Counted from the first letter of the stretch, positions 35,400-47,108 are shown. The stretch is DNA of 64,000 nucleotides from Perognathus longimembris pacificus (GCF_023159225.1 NC_063180.1:7375297-7439296); one strand, 5' to 3'. A program made the numbers and translations. Notes: generated by a model from the letters alone, not told the origin.

Positions 35400-37290
35400 A
35401 TGAAAGTACATTATTTTAAAATAATATACAAATAGTAGATAGAGAAACCTCATCATTCCAACTGAGGTGGACAAAGATGTTTTTATTCATGTCAGTGGAC
35501 CAGGAAGACCCTTCTGAAAGGAGGCAGTTGGAAGGGTACAGGCAGCTGACTGCCTGGTTCAAACCATTGGCTAATCTCAGTCTCATTGTAAATTGAAATT
35601 GTAAAGTGCTCCTGGCTTAAATTGGCAAAAGACAGTCAGGCCACCTGGTGGGCTAAGACAGGGCTTAAGATAACCACCTTCTTTCCCCAGCTGTAGCTAT
35701 TCAAAAGGTAAAGTGAGAATTTTAAATGCTCTAGTCAAAATTGGGCTAAAAACTAGAGTCAAGTACTGGATGGGCTCAGTTTAGCTACAAGGGATCTCCA
35801 CCCAGCTTTCTTCAACTGAAAAGTATTTGGTATGATAAAATGCCTTACTAACACAAGCAAGCCCTGGTAAATGAGGCCAAAGAATGCTAAAGTCATTTGT
35901 TAAAAAAGTTTTGTCTTAAATCTTGGTGGTTGCAAGAGTAAGATTGGCAAAATTACCTCTTGCCACTGGAAAATGTATGGCCCATATTATTTTGTGTGCT
36001 TTAAGATCTTTTGTGTGGATATATGTGAGTGTGTGAACATGTTCAAGATTAAAACTGTCCGTATGATGTACAAAAATGGGTGAGTTTCACTTTAAACTCC
36101 AAAAAGATCATCAAGTTTGGAATTATAGTTTAAACAAATGATTTCCTTAATTTGCACTTGAAAAATATTGGTAGCTTAATGCGTTAGGCAGATTGCACTG
36201 TTATCAAGTTATCTGGCTAAGCAAAAGGCTTTAGGATTTTGAAATTTATTTCCCTCCACTGTTAAAAATTTGAGACTAGATGTCAGAAATTTGGATATTA
36301 ATGTTTATCACTGTTAAAGAACTGCTTTGGGTTTCTTAGTCAGAGATCAAGAGGAAAGGACAGCAAAACTTAGGATGGGCCTGTGTGCCTGTCTTCGGGG
36401 TTGAGGGGTGAACTGGCAAAGGTGCAGCTTAGCTGGTCCAAGCATGGTGAGACAGGCCCCGGGGGGAGACCACACATGGTGGAAAAAGAGTAAGCTGGCA
36501 CAAAGGCAGTTCATCTAGCCCTAAGGAGTCGATGGGTATATGCCCATTCTGTAGGACAGGCAAATGGAGGCCTATCTTTGTCTTTTCCTTGCAGATGGAT
36601 ATTGGAAACCTGATGGTAAAATGGGCAATATGATGATTTGTTTGGTATTTCTAAAACTGCCCCTCAGTTTGTATTAAGAATTGGAAAAGTCTTAAAAAGA
36701 GGGTTAAAAAGTTTATCTGTATGATGTAACTTGATTTCTATGCTATTTTGCAATTTGGATTAAAACAACAACAACAACCAAAGTCTGGATCCTTGTGTTT
36801 GTCATTCTGGTGCTTGTAATTCTTGCCTTAAGGAAAAAATGTTCAATGGTGTTCTAGGCAGTAACTCAGACTGGAAAAAAAAAAAAAAGGCCCTTTAAAA
36901 ATGAGCCACCTCGAGGCAAGGGGCTGTATCTAGTGCCTCTAGGTTTCAGAGTTCTTCTCATGTAATTGAAAGCTAAAGTGTAAGTGTTAAAGCAGAAGTT
37001 AGTAAAAAAAAAAAAAAAAGGCTTTAAAAATCAATAATGGATTTGGAGGTAAAGTTGTTCAAATTGGAAAAAGGAAAAATTAGGGCTGCCAAAATGATTG
37101 TAAACAATCATTGCTATTCCAGTTTGTCTATACATTTTGGTAACAGATACCAGCAGGCCCACAGAGAAGGACAGATAATTCTTACAAGTTTGTCAGATAT
37201 AACTTTGGCCCTTAATAAGTTCCAGTTAAGATCATCCTTAAAAACTACTTCTGTGTTGACCACCTTGTTGCTTTTGATTGGAGTAATATG
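35400..37290. other. Unclassified stretch, possibly an unknown or very old repeat
   Basis: No SINEs for about 1.9 kb. Two similar A-rich blocks occur (A14-GGCCCTTTAAAAATGAGCC at 36876 and A16-GGCTTTAAAAATC at 37003). Word use (GCTTAAATTGGCAAAAG, CTAAGCAAAAGGC) hints at a repeat family I cannot name. No conserved frame. Confidence 0.35.
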
Positions 37291-37299
37291 GCCTCATGT

Positions 37300-37492
37300 A
37301 CAGACTCATGATCTGAAATCAGTTTGAAGCCAGACTAAGCAGAGAAAGGTCCCTGTGAGAGTCTTCATCTCTAATCAGCCAGCTGTATGCTGGGAATCAG
37401 AGTTGCTTTGTGGCTCAAAGTGGCAGAGTGCTAGCCTTGAGCTGGAGAGCTGAGGGACAGCACTCAGTCCCTGAGTTCAAGTCCAGCAACTG
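37300..37492 (+). repeat. Type B composite SINE, diverged
   Basis: GACTCATGATCTGAAATCAG...TCATCTCTAATCAGCC...TGCTTTGTGGCTCAAAGTGGC...CCCTGAGTTCAAGTCCAG. Confidence 0.75.
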
Positions 37493-37837
37493 ACCTAGGG
37501 AAATGCCAAAGGTGCATTTATCCTAGCATGGGAAAGTCACTCCTGGGACAAAAGTGATGGAGCATCCAGAGGCAGTAAGCCACTGCTTGGATGGCAGAGA
37601 TGGTGTCAGATCCTAGAATCATGTGTGTTTGGTCCTTCAAAAGTTAATCAGAGCTGGGAAGTCATTGGAGAATAGTCTGTAAGCATGCCTTTCTCATGGC
37701 CATGTCTGTCTACTAAGTAATTAGGCAGGAACTAGCCAGTCATCTGTAATAGTGGGTAGTCAAGAAAACTAAGGTTGTCAAATGGGGGAATAGTTTAAAA
37801 TCCCAACCCCCTGCATCTGCTAAAAGGCAGTGAATTT

Positions 37838-38045
37838 TATTTTATTTTATTTTTGGCCAGTCCTGGGGCTTGGACTCAGGGCCTGAGCACTGTCCCTGGC
37901 TTCTTTTTGCTCAAGGCTAGCACTCTGCTACTTGAGCCACAGCCCCACTTCTGGCCATTTTCTGTATATGTGGTGCTGGGGAATTGAACCCAGGGCCTCA
38001 TGTATAGGAGGCAAGCACTCTTGCCACTAGGCCATATCCCCAGCC
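37838..38045 (-). repeat. Type A composite SINE with target duplication
   Basis: TTTTTGGCCAGTCCTGGGGC...GGGGAATTGAACCC...CCACTAGGCCATATCCCCAG. AAAGGCAGTGAATTTT flanks both ends (37823-37838 and 38046-38061). Confidence 0.95.
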
Positions 38046-38594
38046 CAAAGGCAGTGAATTTTGAGTTGACACATCTGTTCAGGAAAGGAAGTTTGTGGAT
38101 CTGAGATCGTGTCCTTATTGAGATCTGTCTAAGGCCTGCAAAGGTAATTTAGGCATTGTTAGGTCAACAGAGATCAGTTTCCCCCCGCCAGTCAGGAAAA
38201 TGCTTTTGTAAGCTAAGTGCTAAAAAGGTCTGTGCAGTTGTTAAAAGTTAACTGTTGTATGTACTTTCCAGATTGAAATAAAGCTCTTAATGGACATCTA
38301 ATCCTGGCAGCCCCTTGGTAAAGCAGTTTAAGGTTATAGGTTTCTGGCTAGGTAGGGTCAGTGCCCCTGAGTCAGCCTCAAGAAGTTACAGAAGATGGAT
38401 TATCTTTACCAATCAGCTCCCCTTTAAGATCAAGGGACCAGAGTAATTTTTGGAAGATGAGTCAGGACAAATTACAGGCATGGAAAACAGTGGTAACAAG
38501 TGCACAAGACTGGAGACTGCACTTGTGAGGGATAGTTACAGGCCAAGTCTTCTATGTCAGCCTAGAAAATCCTAGCCTTATTGGAAATATATGA

Positions 38595-39475
38595 TTTCTT
38601 TTTTTAAAATTTTTTCAAATTTTTATTATCAAACTGATGTACAGAGAGGTTACAGTTTCATATGTTAGGCATTGGATACATTACTTGTACTGTTTGTTAC
38701 CTCGTCCCTCATACCCCCCTCCCTCCTCCCCCTTTCCCTCCCCCCCCATGAGGTGTTCAGTTCACTTACACCAAACAGTTTTGAAAGTATTGCTTTTGTA
38801 GTTGTTTTTTTTTTACCTGTGTGGAAATATATGATTACTTATCAAACTTGTTACCTCCTCTCTTATTACCCATCCCCACCTTTCCCCCTCCCCATTTCCA
38901 TCCCCCCCATGAGTTGTACAGTTGGTTTACAGCATATAGTTTTGTAAGTAGTAAGCATTGCTGTTGCACTGGTTCACCTTTTACCTTTTGTCTCTCCATT
39001 TTGATGTTCCCCTTCCCTTCCCTATTCCAATAAACATACATACAATTCCCAGGGTAAAAAAGTCAGTTACAGTTATATCCGGGGTAAAACTGCGGGAAAG
39101 AAAGACAAAAGAAAATGGCATAATTTCATATGGTACATTGAAAATAATGACAATGAAAAACCACTTATTTCCATAACTTGGAGTTCATTTCATTTAGCAT
39201 CGTCTTACGTGTTTATATGTACATAGCTATTGAGCTATTGTGATCATCTGCTAGGACTATCCTAGACATGTACTAATTATTACCAATGAGGGAAACCATA
39301 GAGTCTATGTTTCTTTGAGTCTAGCTTACTTGACTTAATATGATTTTTTCCCCAAGTCCTTCCATTTCCCTACAAATGGAATGATGTCATTCTTTCTGAT
39401 AGAGGCATAGAATTCCTCTATGTATATATACCACATTTGCTTGATCCCAGAATGGCAGCTTTTAATCACTTACAT
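38595..39475 (-). repeat. L1 3' UTR, antisense, in two overlapping blocks
   Basis: 38600-38815 has the terminal block (CAAACTGATGTACAGAGAGG, GTTACAGTTTCATATG, C-rich). From 38825 an extended second copy repeats the C-rich block and runs on through AATAAACATACATACAATTC, GCTATTGAGCTATTGTGATC and CCAAGTCCTTCCATTTCCC. It repeats GGAAATATATGATT at both starts (38584 and 38822), so the second block may carry a target duplication. Confidence 0.7.
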
Positions 39476-39809
39476 TTTGTGATATTTGTTTATGATGTAG
39501 CATGCCGTTTCCTAAGAAATGCTGACAGGAGTTTATAGTGAATTTTATGTGTATTTTGATATTATAGGATAGAGGCTCCATAAATGTCAATTAAGTTGTC
39601 TAACGGTGTTCAAGCTTTGCATAGACCCAATGAGTTTCTTAGCTGTTCAAAAGCTATTGGAAGTACAGTACTGAAAAACTATGTATTGTTTATTTTTACT
39701 TTTAGTTATGTTTTTATGTATTAATATCTCATGTACATAATGAAAGTATATTAGGCCATTGTCTTTGTAATTACCATACTTTGCTGTATTCTTCCAAATG
39801 AGTTATTCT

Positions 39810-39850
<41 letters not shown>
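39810..39850. repeat. (TCA)n trinucleotide repeat
   Basis: About 13 perfect TCA units. Confidence 0.95.
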
Positions 39851-39851
<1 letters not shown>

Positions 39852-40049
39852 TATTCTTTGTTTCAGTACTATTTCTTGGCTCGGAGACTATTTGATCTGA
39901 TAATAAGCCATTCAGAATCTCTTGTCATGTAATGTTTGTGTCAGATATTTTGCAATATTGTTATCTTTAATTTATTGGTTTCTTTCAATTTGTAGATAAT
40001 ATAAGGTGAAATCTTAGTTTATGTTCATTTGCAATGTTAATTCTGACAA

Positions 40050-40256
40050 CTCTCTTTTTTTTTTGCCAGTCCTGGGCCTTGGACTCAGGGCCTGAGCACT
40101 GTCCCTGGCTTCTTTTTGCTCAAGGCTAGCACTCTGCCACTTGAGCCACAGCGCCACTTCTGGCCATTTTCTGTAAATGTGGTGCTGGGGAATCGAACCC
40201 AGGGCCTCATGTATATGAGGGAGGCACTCTTGCCACTAGGCCATATCCCCAGCCCC
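40050..40256 (-). repeat. Type A composite SINE with target duplication
   Basis: GCCAGTCCTGGGCCTTGGAC...GGGGAATCGAACCCAGGGCC...GCCATATCCCCAGCCC. CTGACAACTCTCTTT flanks both ends. Confidence 0.95.
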
Positions 40257-40499
40257 TGACAACTCTCTTTGAAATTCTAATTCACATTTAATGTATTCAC
40301 TGTTAATGTTCTAAGGTTTGATTTTTTAAAACATTCTAATAGTTTTCTATTTGTCAACGTATGGTTTTTGTTTCCCCCTTATTAGCTCTTTGTGTTTAAC
40401 AAATATTTGTTTTGGTGCATAAATTAAATTACACAGCTGATTTTTAGATATGTATGTAGTATTTAATATGCAAGTGATATTTATACCATTTAATCCACA

Positions 40500-40632
40500 C
40501 CGCCAGTCTAGCTTTTTGCTGGTAATTTTGAAGATGGAGTATAAAAGACTTTTCTTCCCCAGGTTGGATTTGAACTATAATCCTACAGATATCAGTCTTT
40601 TGAGCAGCTAGTGTGAGCCACCAGTGCCTTTT
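40500..40632 (-). repeat. Partial, diverged type B SINE
   Basis: CAGTCTAGCTTTTTGCTGG...CCCCAGGTTGGATTTGAACTAT...GAGCAGCTAGTGTGAGCCACC. Head and linker only. Confidence 0.65.
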
Positions 40633-41326
40633 CAGTATAATTTATATTGTTTTGCTATTTGTTAGTATAAGAATTACCATGGGCCATTTCATTTATATGA
40701 ATATTTCCGACAAAGAGTGATGTAATTTTGGTATGGAAATTTTAATTTAAAAACCTCAATTCTGTTGTGGTAGTAGTCTCATAAAAGTTATAGATTTAAT
40801 GATAGTTTGGTCAGTATTATCTAATTTTTGCACTAAAATATTAAACAAGAAAAAATTATGTGGTCAGAGTTTTGTATTTGGTCATATTCTCACCCTTTTT
40901 TTTACTGTTCCTTATTTCTTCTGCAAATTTGAGTCACTGTCTAGGACTATTTCCTTGATAAGGGTTCTTAGAAGTGAAATATGATTATAAAACATTACTT
41001 GCTCATTTGAAATACAATTATATTTTGGCTTTACTTTTAAAGTACATCCTACTAGGTGATTATTCTTGATAACTTAAAATTTTTCTTCTTATACATTGAA
41101 AGTCATTCCATAGTCTTCTCTCTTTTACATTTAATTTTATTTTATTGGAAAGATGATATACAGAGGGATAACAGTTACATAAATGAGGTAATGAGTATAT
41201 TTCTTGTCAAACACTGTAACCCCCTCATTTACTCCCACTTTCCCTTGCCCCTGAGTACCTTCCCTACAAATTGTAAAGTTCATTTCCAACAAAATGTCTT
41301 GTATCATTGTTGCATTGGTTCACCTT

Positions 41327-41536
41327 TTTTTTTTTTTTTTTTTTGCCAGTCCTGGGGCTTGGACTCCGGGCCTGAACACTGTCCTTGGCTTCTTTTTGCT
41401 CAAGGCTAGCACTCTGCCACTTGAGCCACAGTGCCACTTCTGGCCATTTTCTATATATGTGGTGCTGGGGAATCGAACCCAGGGCTTCATGTATATGAGG
41501 CAAGCACTCTTGCCACTAGGCCATATTCCCAGCCCT
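41327..41536 (-). repeat. Type A composite SINE inside the L1, with target duplication
   Basis: T-run, GCCAGTCCTGGGGCTTGGAC...GGGGAATCGAACCCAGGGC...GCCATATTCCCAGCCC. TTGGTTCACCTTTT flanks both ends. Confidence 0.95.
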
Positions 41537-41631
41537 TGGTTCACCTTTTGTCCTGTATCTCAGCATTCTTTACTTCTTCAAATTAGGTAAACATATATAC
41601 AACATACAGAGCACCAAAATAAATAAACAGT

Positions 41632-42187
41632 TGTTGGGGTTCTAGACCCCCTCTCCCCGTTTCTCCCGAGGAGATGCCCAAATCCCAAACTATGAAAGAA
41701 ACTCAGCCCTACCCCTCCTGCCAGCAGAAGGGGTAAAGCGTATCTTTGTGGACTTCGCTAAGCTGAGGAGAAGTGCTGAAATCCCTTTCCCCGTCAGTCC
41801 CCCCTCACATGTCCGGAGCCGATGCAGGAAAGAAATTACGGAGAGTTGGTCTGGATGGTCCACCGGTCTCACTCGTTCAGAGGGAGGGCAGAAGAATTTA
41901 TTACAGTGATGAAGGCGGGAAGGAGAGGGACTTGGGGTGACTAGCTGGAAGTTAGTGATTGGCTGAGCTGGGCTGCCCATCAGGTGATGTCATGAAACTT
42001 CCTCTATGGGCAGAGACCACAGCCCTCCAAGAACTGGGTCTCCGGGGGCTCGGCTGCCATGATGGCACACACGTGTTCGCCCCCCCCAGGGGCTGGGACT
42101 TCTCTTCTGGTTGAAGCCGGAAGATGGGAGTGGCTAGCTTTTTACACTGCCCCAGGGCTGGGGGAAGGGCTGCGTGAATCCCCAACA
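41632..42187 (-). mobile_element. Solo LTR of a class II (betaretrovirus-type) endogenous retrovirus
   Basis: 556 bp with perfect ends TGTTGGGG/CCCCAACA and an exact 6-bp target duplication AACAGT (41626-41631 and 42188-42193). Six-base duplications and these ends are typical of class II (IAP/ETn-like) elements. On the minus strand the poly(A) signal AATAAA is near 41900 (TTTATT on the + strand). It lies in an L1 3' UTR that reads through on both sides. No coding capacity; only the LTR remains. Confidence 0.88.
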
Positions 42188-43194
42188 AACAGTGACAGCT
42201 GGTGATAAACCAAATGGGAAAAAAAATGAAAGAAACTAGAAATAATTTCACACAGTACCAAAAAAAAAGCCCCTTGTTTCTAATCTTGGAGTTTATTTCA
42301 ATTAGCATCATTTTATATGGTCTTATGTACATAGCTATTGAGCTATTGTGATCCTCTGCTAGTACTATCCTAGGCATATACTAATTATTACAAATGAAGG
42401 AAACAATGGGGACTGTGTTTCTTTGGTTCTGACCTACTTCACTTAATAAGATTTTTTTCCAAGTCTTTCCATTTCCTTATGAATGGGGCAATGCCATTCT
42501 TTCAGAAGGAAGCATAGAATTCCATTGTGTATACATGCCACAATTTCTTGATCCATTCATCATCCACTAAGGAGAACCTAGGTTGGTTCCATATCTTGGC
42601 AATGCTATGGTAAATAATGCTGCAATGAACATAGTTGTTTGTGATCATTTGGGTAAATGCCATTTGGGTTGCTGGGTCATGGTGAGGCTCTATGTTTAGT
42701 CTTTTGAGGAGCCTCCATAGTGCATTCTAGAATGGTTTGAACAAGTTTACACTTCCACCAATAGTGTCAGAGCGTTCCCTTTTGGCCACACTCCTGCCAG
42801 CATCTGTTATTATTTTTATTTTTCATAATGGCCCTTTTAACTGGGAGTAGGTGGAATCTCAATGTAGTTTTGATTTGCATTTGTTTTATAGCCAGAGATG
42901 TCAAACATTTCTTCATGTGTCTACTGGCTGCTTTTATTTTCTCTCCAGAGAAATCTCTTCTTTTATTCTTTAGCCTACTTATTAATGATGTTGTTGTTTT
43001 TTGCGGATTTGTAATTGGGGGGTTTAATTTTTTGAGCTCTAGGTAGATTTTTGATATGAGGCCCTTGTCTGTAGTATAGCTAGTGAAGATCTTCTCCCAA
43101 TCTGTGACCCTCCTATTTATCTTGCTAACTATGTCATTTTCCAGCAGAATCTCTGCAGTTTAATGCAATATCCTTTATTAAGCCTTTCTTGGAT

Positions 43195-43375
43195 CAAGAA
43201 AGTATGATAGTACATTTTCTTGGAATTTCATTCATCCATGGGATAACATGACATTGACCTGGAAAAATTATGTTAAGTAAGTCAGGAACTGAGGGACAAA
43301 GGACACATGTTTTCCCTTACATGTGGAAACTACATTTAGCTCATAAAATTATAAGTAAATAAGTTCGGTGGTGTG
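43195..43375 (+). repeat. L1 3' UTR fragment, sense, head-to-head with the L1 above
   Basis: CAAGAAAGTATGATAGTACATT...CCTGGAAAAATTATGTTAAG...GACAAAGGACACATGTTTTCCC is the sense strand of the 3' UTR seen antisense at 39340-39400. Confidence 0.65.
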
Positions 43376-43814
43376 CAAGTGTATAAAATGCATTTGTTAA
43401 CTTTTAAATTGTGTTGTTTGTCATCTATTGATTTGTCTATTGTTGATGCTCAAATTCATTTCTATTCCCTGTTCCTCCATCTGCATGTATTTTACAGATG
43501 GGGTCAACTTGGACTCACTGAGGTATTAAGCTCAATTAAGCTATGTGGCTGCCTCTATTTGGAGGCCCTATTCATCTTGCCAGTAAACAGGGTCAGTCCT
43601 TAGGTCTAGGATCGGTTTTCACTTCACTGTCTCTCAAAGCACCTATTAGGAGATCCTTCTCCAAATACCTATTATTATCTATAAATAATATGTTAACCAA
43701 GAGTGAAATCAACATATTTCAGAGCAAAGAAAATTACAAATTTTGGGAACTGATTAGGATTGTAGTCTGGAACAATGACGATCCCAATGGTCTTGGCAGT
43801 ATGTTTTGAGGTTT

Positions 43815-44070
43815 TGCTATATCTCTATATTCATAACTATATCTATCTCTATATCTATACATATACTATATACAGATACATAGATATGCTACATATATGT
43901 ATGTATACTACATATATTATATATAAGTATATATACTATAGATATCTATAAATACTACATCATATATATAACTATATATGTAGTCTATATAGTATATGTA
44001 GTATATATAAAGCTATCTATAATATATATAGATAAATCTCTATATAAATATCTATAAATACATAGCTAGA
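43815..44070. repeat. AT-rich (TATA/TATC)n low-complexity tract
   Basis: About 255 bp of ATATCTCTATATCTATAC and TATATATAGATA-type sequence with many self-complementary words. Confidence 0.9.
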
Positions 44071-44089
44071 GAGAGAGAAATAAACATAA

Positions 44090-44165
44090 ATGACAAGGGT
44101 TAAGTCTCAAGTGATAGCGTGGTTACCTAGAAAGAATAAGGCCTTGAGTTCAAACCCTGGTTCTG
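44090..44165 (+). repeat. ID-like SINE
   Basis: GGGTTAAGTCTCAAGTGATAG...CCTTGAGTTCAAACCCTGG. Single tRNA-like unit. Confidence 0.55.
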
Positions 44166-44183
44166 TGTGGATGTGTGTATAGC

Positions 44184-44283
44184 TGTTGTATAGCTAGTGA
44201 AGATCTTCTCCCAATCTGTGCACCTCCTATTTATCTTGCTAACTATGTCATTTGCCATGCAGAAACTCTGCAGTTTAATGCAC
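44184..44283 (-). repeat. 100-bp L1 fragment matching 43068-43170
   Basis: TATAGCTAGTGAAGATCTTC...CTCCTATTTATCTTGCTAAC...CTCTGCAGTTTAATGCA occurs at both places with few differences. Confidence 0.8.
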
Positions 44284-44469
44284 TCGGGCACACATGCTGA
44301 GGATGGATTCTGAGGCCAAGTGAATGCTAGGCAAGTAGATTATCTTTACTACTAACCTATAGTTGCAGTTCAACAGTTCTTAATGTTAGGACAAATACTA
44401 ATTGTTTATATTAGGAAGAAATATTTGAGTTTTATCAACATAGTTCTACATTTTTTTCCTACAGAAGAT

Positions 44470-45160
44470 GAACTAAAAAGAAAGTAAAGAGGGACAAAGA
44501 GGAGAAAGGAGGGAAAGCAGAGATGGGAAAAGTATTAGCAAAACAGTGGATAGGAGAAGAGAAGCAGAATGTCCACAGAGGTCAGAACAGCTATCTTCAC
44601 ACTTGACTCTTGCAGCTGGCAAGAGAATTCAAGCAAATCCTAAATGTTATGCAAGTATAGTGGGTTGTTTTTTTTTTTTTTGACAGAAAAGACACTTTCA
44701 GAGGTGAAAGTGGGTCATCTCAGAAAGAGTGGAGATTGACAATCACATTACACCTCCCCCTCCCCCAGGATTTTATTGAAGTTTAAGGGGCTTGAAGCAC
44801 AGCGTTCAGACTCAAGGCCAGTCTATAAGGAGTGATTGACATGGAATTTGGGAAAAAATTGTTTCAAGAATTATTCTTAGAGTTGAACAAAATGAATACC
44901 AGGAAGCTGAAAAGTGTTGGGAGTGGGCAGGGGAAGTCAAGTGAAGGAGGTAAACCAATGGAGAAAGGAAGGGTGGAAGAATTGCGTCATAATAGTCAGT
45001 GGTGTAGGTGAAAATGAAATAGGGATGGGTGGGGTTCAGAAAAATGGGCGAGAATGGTGAATGGTGAAAGCAAGATGCATTGTACCCCAAATCTGACTTG
45101 CTGAATTAAAACCCCTTTGTACAACTATGTAAGGAAAACTTTAATAATGAAGGAATTCAC
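44470..45160 (+). repeat. L1 3' UTR and tail, sense, interrupted by T-rich sequence
   Basis: Purine-rich AGAAAGTAAAGAGGGACAAAG (44479) and GGAAAGCAGAGATGG, then GTGAAGGAGGTAAACCAATGG and CCCCTTTGTACAACTATG near 45110. It resembles the other sense L1 ends. The boundary is uncertain. Confidence 0.55.
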
Positions 45161-45235
45161 TATGCATATATAATTAGGCGTGGCCACTTAAGAATTGTCC
45201 ACAGGGTCATAAGGGAGCATTTAAGCGAATAATGA

Positions 45236-45490
45236 AGCCAGGGGCCAGTGGCTCAGGTCTGTAATCCTATTCAGGAGGCTGAGATCTGAGGATGACAGTT
45301 CAAAGCCAGCCTGGCCAGGAAAGTCTGTAAGACTCTTAGATCCAATTAACCAACAGAAAACTGGAAATGGCACTGTGGCTTAAAGTGGTAGAGCACTAGA
45401 CTTCAGTAAAAAAGTTCAGGGACAGTGACCAGGCCCTTGATCCACATCCCTAAGACTAGCACCAAAAATAAATAAATAAATAAGTAGAAA
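45236..45490 (+). repeat. Type B composite SINE with (AATA)n tail
   Basis: GGGGCCAGTGGCTCAGGTCTG...CAGGAGGCTGAGATCTGAGG...GGCACTGTGGCTTAAAGTGG...CTAAGACTAGCACC, then AATAAATAAATAAATAAG. Confidence 0.9.
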
Positions 45491-45887
45491 GAAAGAAAGA
45501 AAAAAGATTTTTGGCATGTGAGAGAATGGGTGATAGAAAGATAAAGAATGAGGAAGAGAAAGCAGAATGAGAATGTCCTCCAGCACTGTTAGAGAATGGT
45601 AGCATGCAGTTGGGGTCGTATTCCATGACCTTTTTCTGAGACACTGATATGATGTACCTGTCTATATGTTCAGTACTTGGCTACAAAGATCATAAGATTC
45701 TCACTATTATTTTTCCTTCATTTCTTAGCTAGATATATGAATGCTAAGCACTTTTCTCAATAGGCTAGCTAGTACTGTGTAGATAGATTATAATGTAACA
45801 TATAGTTGTGTCCCTGTCAAAAGTTTCACTTTTTTCATCTTTGAAGTTTGTGAAGGCTATAAATTGTATGAAAAAAACAACATTTGC

Positions 45888-45948
45888 TTGGTGATAGTGG
45901 CTCATGTCTGTAATTTTAGCTATTCAGGAAGTTGAGCATCTGACTGCA
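45888..45948 (+). repeat. Type B head fragment
   Basis: GCTTGGTGATAGTGGCTCATG...TTTTAGCTATTCAGGAAGTTG. Only the 7SL-like head is present. Confidence 0.65.
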
Positions 45949-45949
45949 T

Positions 45950-46550
45950 TTGTGACTGCTTTTCTGCTGTGCTGTCTGCCCAGAGGCGATGCAGAGCCTG
46001 GTGAGGGCTTTATCTCCCAGGTAGGAAGCGGAGCCCAGTGGTAGTTTTTCACCACAGGCAAGATAAGTGTCCTAGATTGTCATTTGTTTCATTTTGAACT
46101 ATCCCTGGAAAGCGGAGCAGGAAATGGAATAGTGGCTTTACAGCTGTACAAATTACAGCAGATTCTTTCCCCCACTTGCTTTAAAGCAAAGTTGCTTGTT
46201 TAAAAAATGACCTAGAAGTGAACTTGGGGTGACATTTAAAATTATACAAATTGGAAAAGGCAAATGGTGCACTTTTGCAATGTATTGGAATTATTTGTCT
46301 TGCTGTGTTTGCTTTTGGCTAGCGTGAGCTGGAGGAAAGAACGCTGGCTTGCAGTCAGACAGCTCTGGGGTGGAAGAAGGGAAGAAGGCACAGCCAGCTA
46401 AGAGGCCTGCCCTGTGCAGCCTCCCCAAGCAACTGGTGGTGAGAACCCTGACCTTACAGAACTGATGTGGCTTCAGTAAAATGATCTAGCTCAATGCTTA
46501 TTTCCGTTAGTTTGGGAGAGGACTTTTGTCAAACCAGAAGTTCAAGAAAA
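45950..46550. other. Repeat-free intergenic block
   Basis: About 600 bp without a recognisable repeat. It includes runs of common tissue-enhancer-like words (TTTAAAGCAAAGTTGC, AAATTACAGCAG). No ORF. Possible conserved non-coding element. Confidence 0.35.
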
Positions 46551-46554
46551 AATG

Positions 46555-46738
46555 GCCAGGTGCCAGTAGCTCACTCCTATAATCCTAGCTACTTAGAAGG
46601 CTGAGATCTGAGTCTAAGAATCTCAGTTCAAAGCCAACTTGGACAGGAAAGTCTGTGAAACTCTTATCTTCAAAAGCCAAAGTGGAGCTCCGGTTCAAGT
46701 GGTAGAACATAGGAGTCTTGTCCCTCAGCCCACCGCTT
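46555..46738 (+). repeat. Type B composite SINE, shortened
   Basis: GGCCAGGTGCCAGTAGCTCAC...GCTACTTAGAAGGCTGAG...GTGGAGCTCCGGTTCAAGTGG. The linker is deleted and the end is degraded. Confidence 0.8.
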
Positions 46739-46861
46739 GTCACTGGGTTCTTTCCCATGTCTCTTGTCTTCTGCTTAGAATAGTTCCCAAACAGGACAGA
46801 CTACTGGGCCTCTTAACAGTACAATCACTTAAATTTCCTTCTTGTAAGTATGAAGCCAACC

Positions 46862-46958
46862 CTTTACTGATACCAAGGCTTGAGCTCAGCGTCTTGGGCT
46901 TGCTCAGCTTGCTTGCTGATGACTGATACGCTACCATCTGAGCTACACCTCCTTCCCA
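46862..46958 (-). repeat. Diverged SINE right unit, antisense
   Basis: TGATACCAAGGCTTGAGCTCAG...GCTACCATCTGAGCTACACC resembles the antisense right unit of the composite SINEs. Confidence 0.55.
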
Positions 46959-47108
46959 AAGCCATCCCTTTATTCTCTAGGCATGACTTGCCTAAACCAG
47001 GGTTGAACAGTACATAAGTTATCTAAGCAGATAATCATTGAGAAGAAAAGCCTTGCAAAGGCAGGTTTTGCAGTTTGAGTTTTTTAGATCTCTGCCTAAG
47101 TACCAGCC

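Larger units (their letters stand above)
41129..43190 (-). repeat. L1 3' half, antisense (ORF2 C-terminal part and 3' UTR)
   Basis: From right to left: ORF2 C-terminal region (minus strand of 42540-43190; for example CCACCAATAGTGTCAGAGCG, GTTGCTGGGTCATGG), then 3' UTR (GCTATTGAGCTATTGTGATC at 42332), then the terminal block at 41129-41330. No open frame survives. It is interrupted by a type A SINE (41327-41536) and a class II LTR (41632-42187). Confidence 0.85.

Noticed and set aside
41952..42377. 141-codon minus-strand frame
   Set aside because: Runs across the class II LTR and the L1 3' UTR; no domain or conserved motif.
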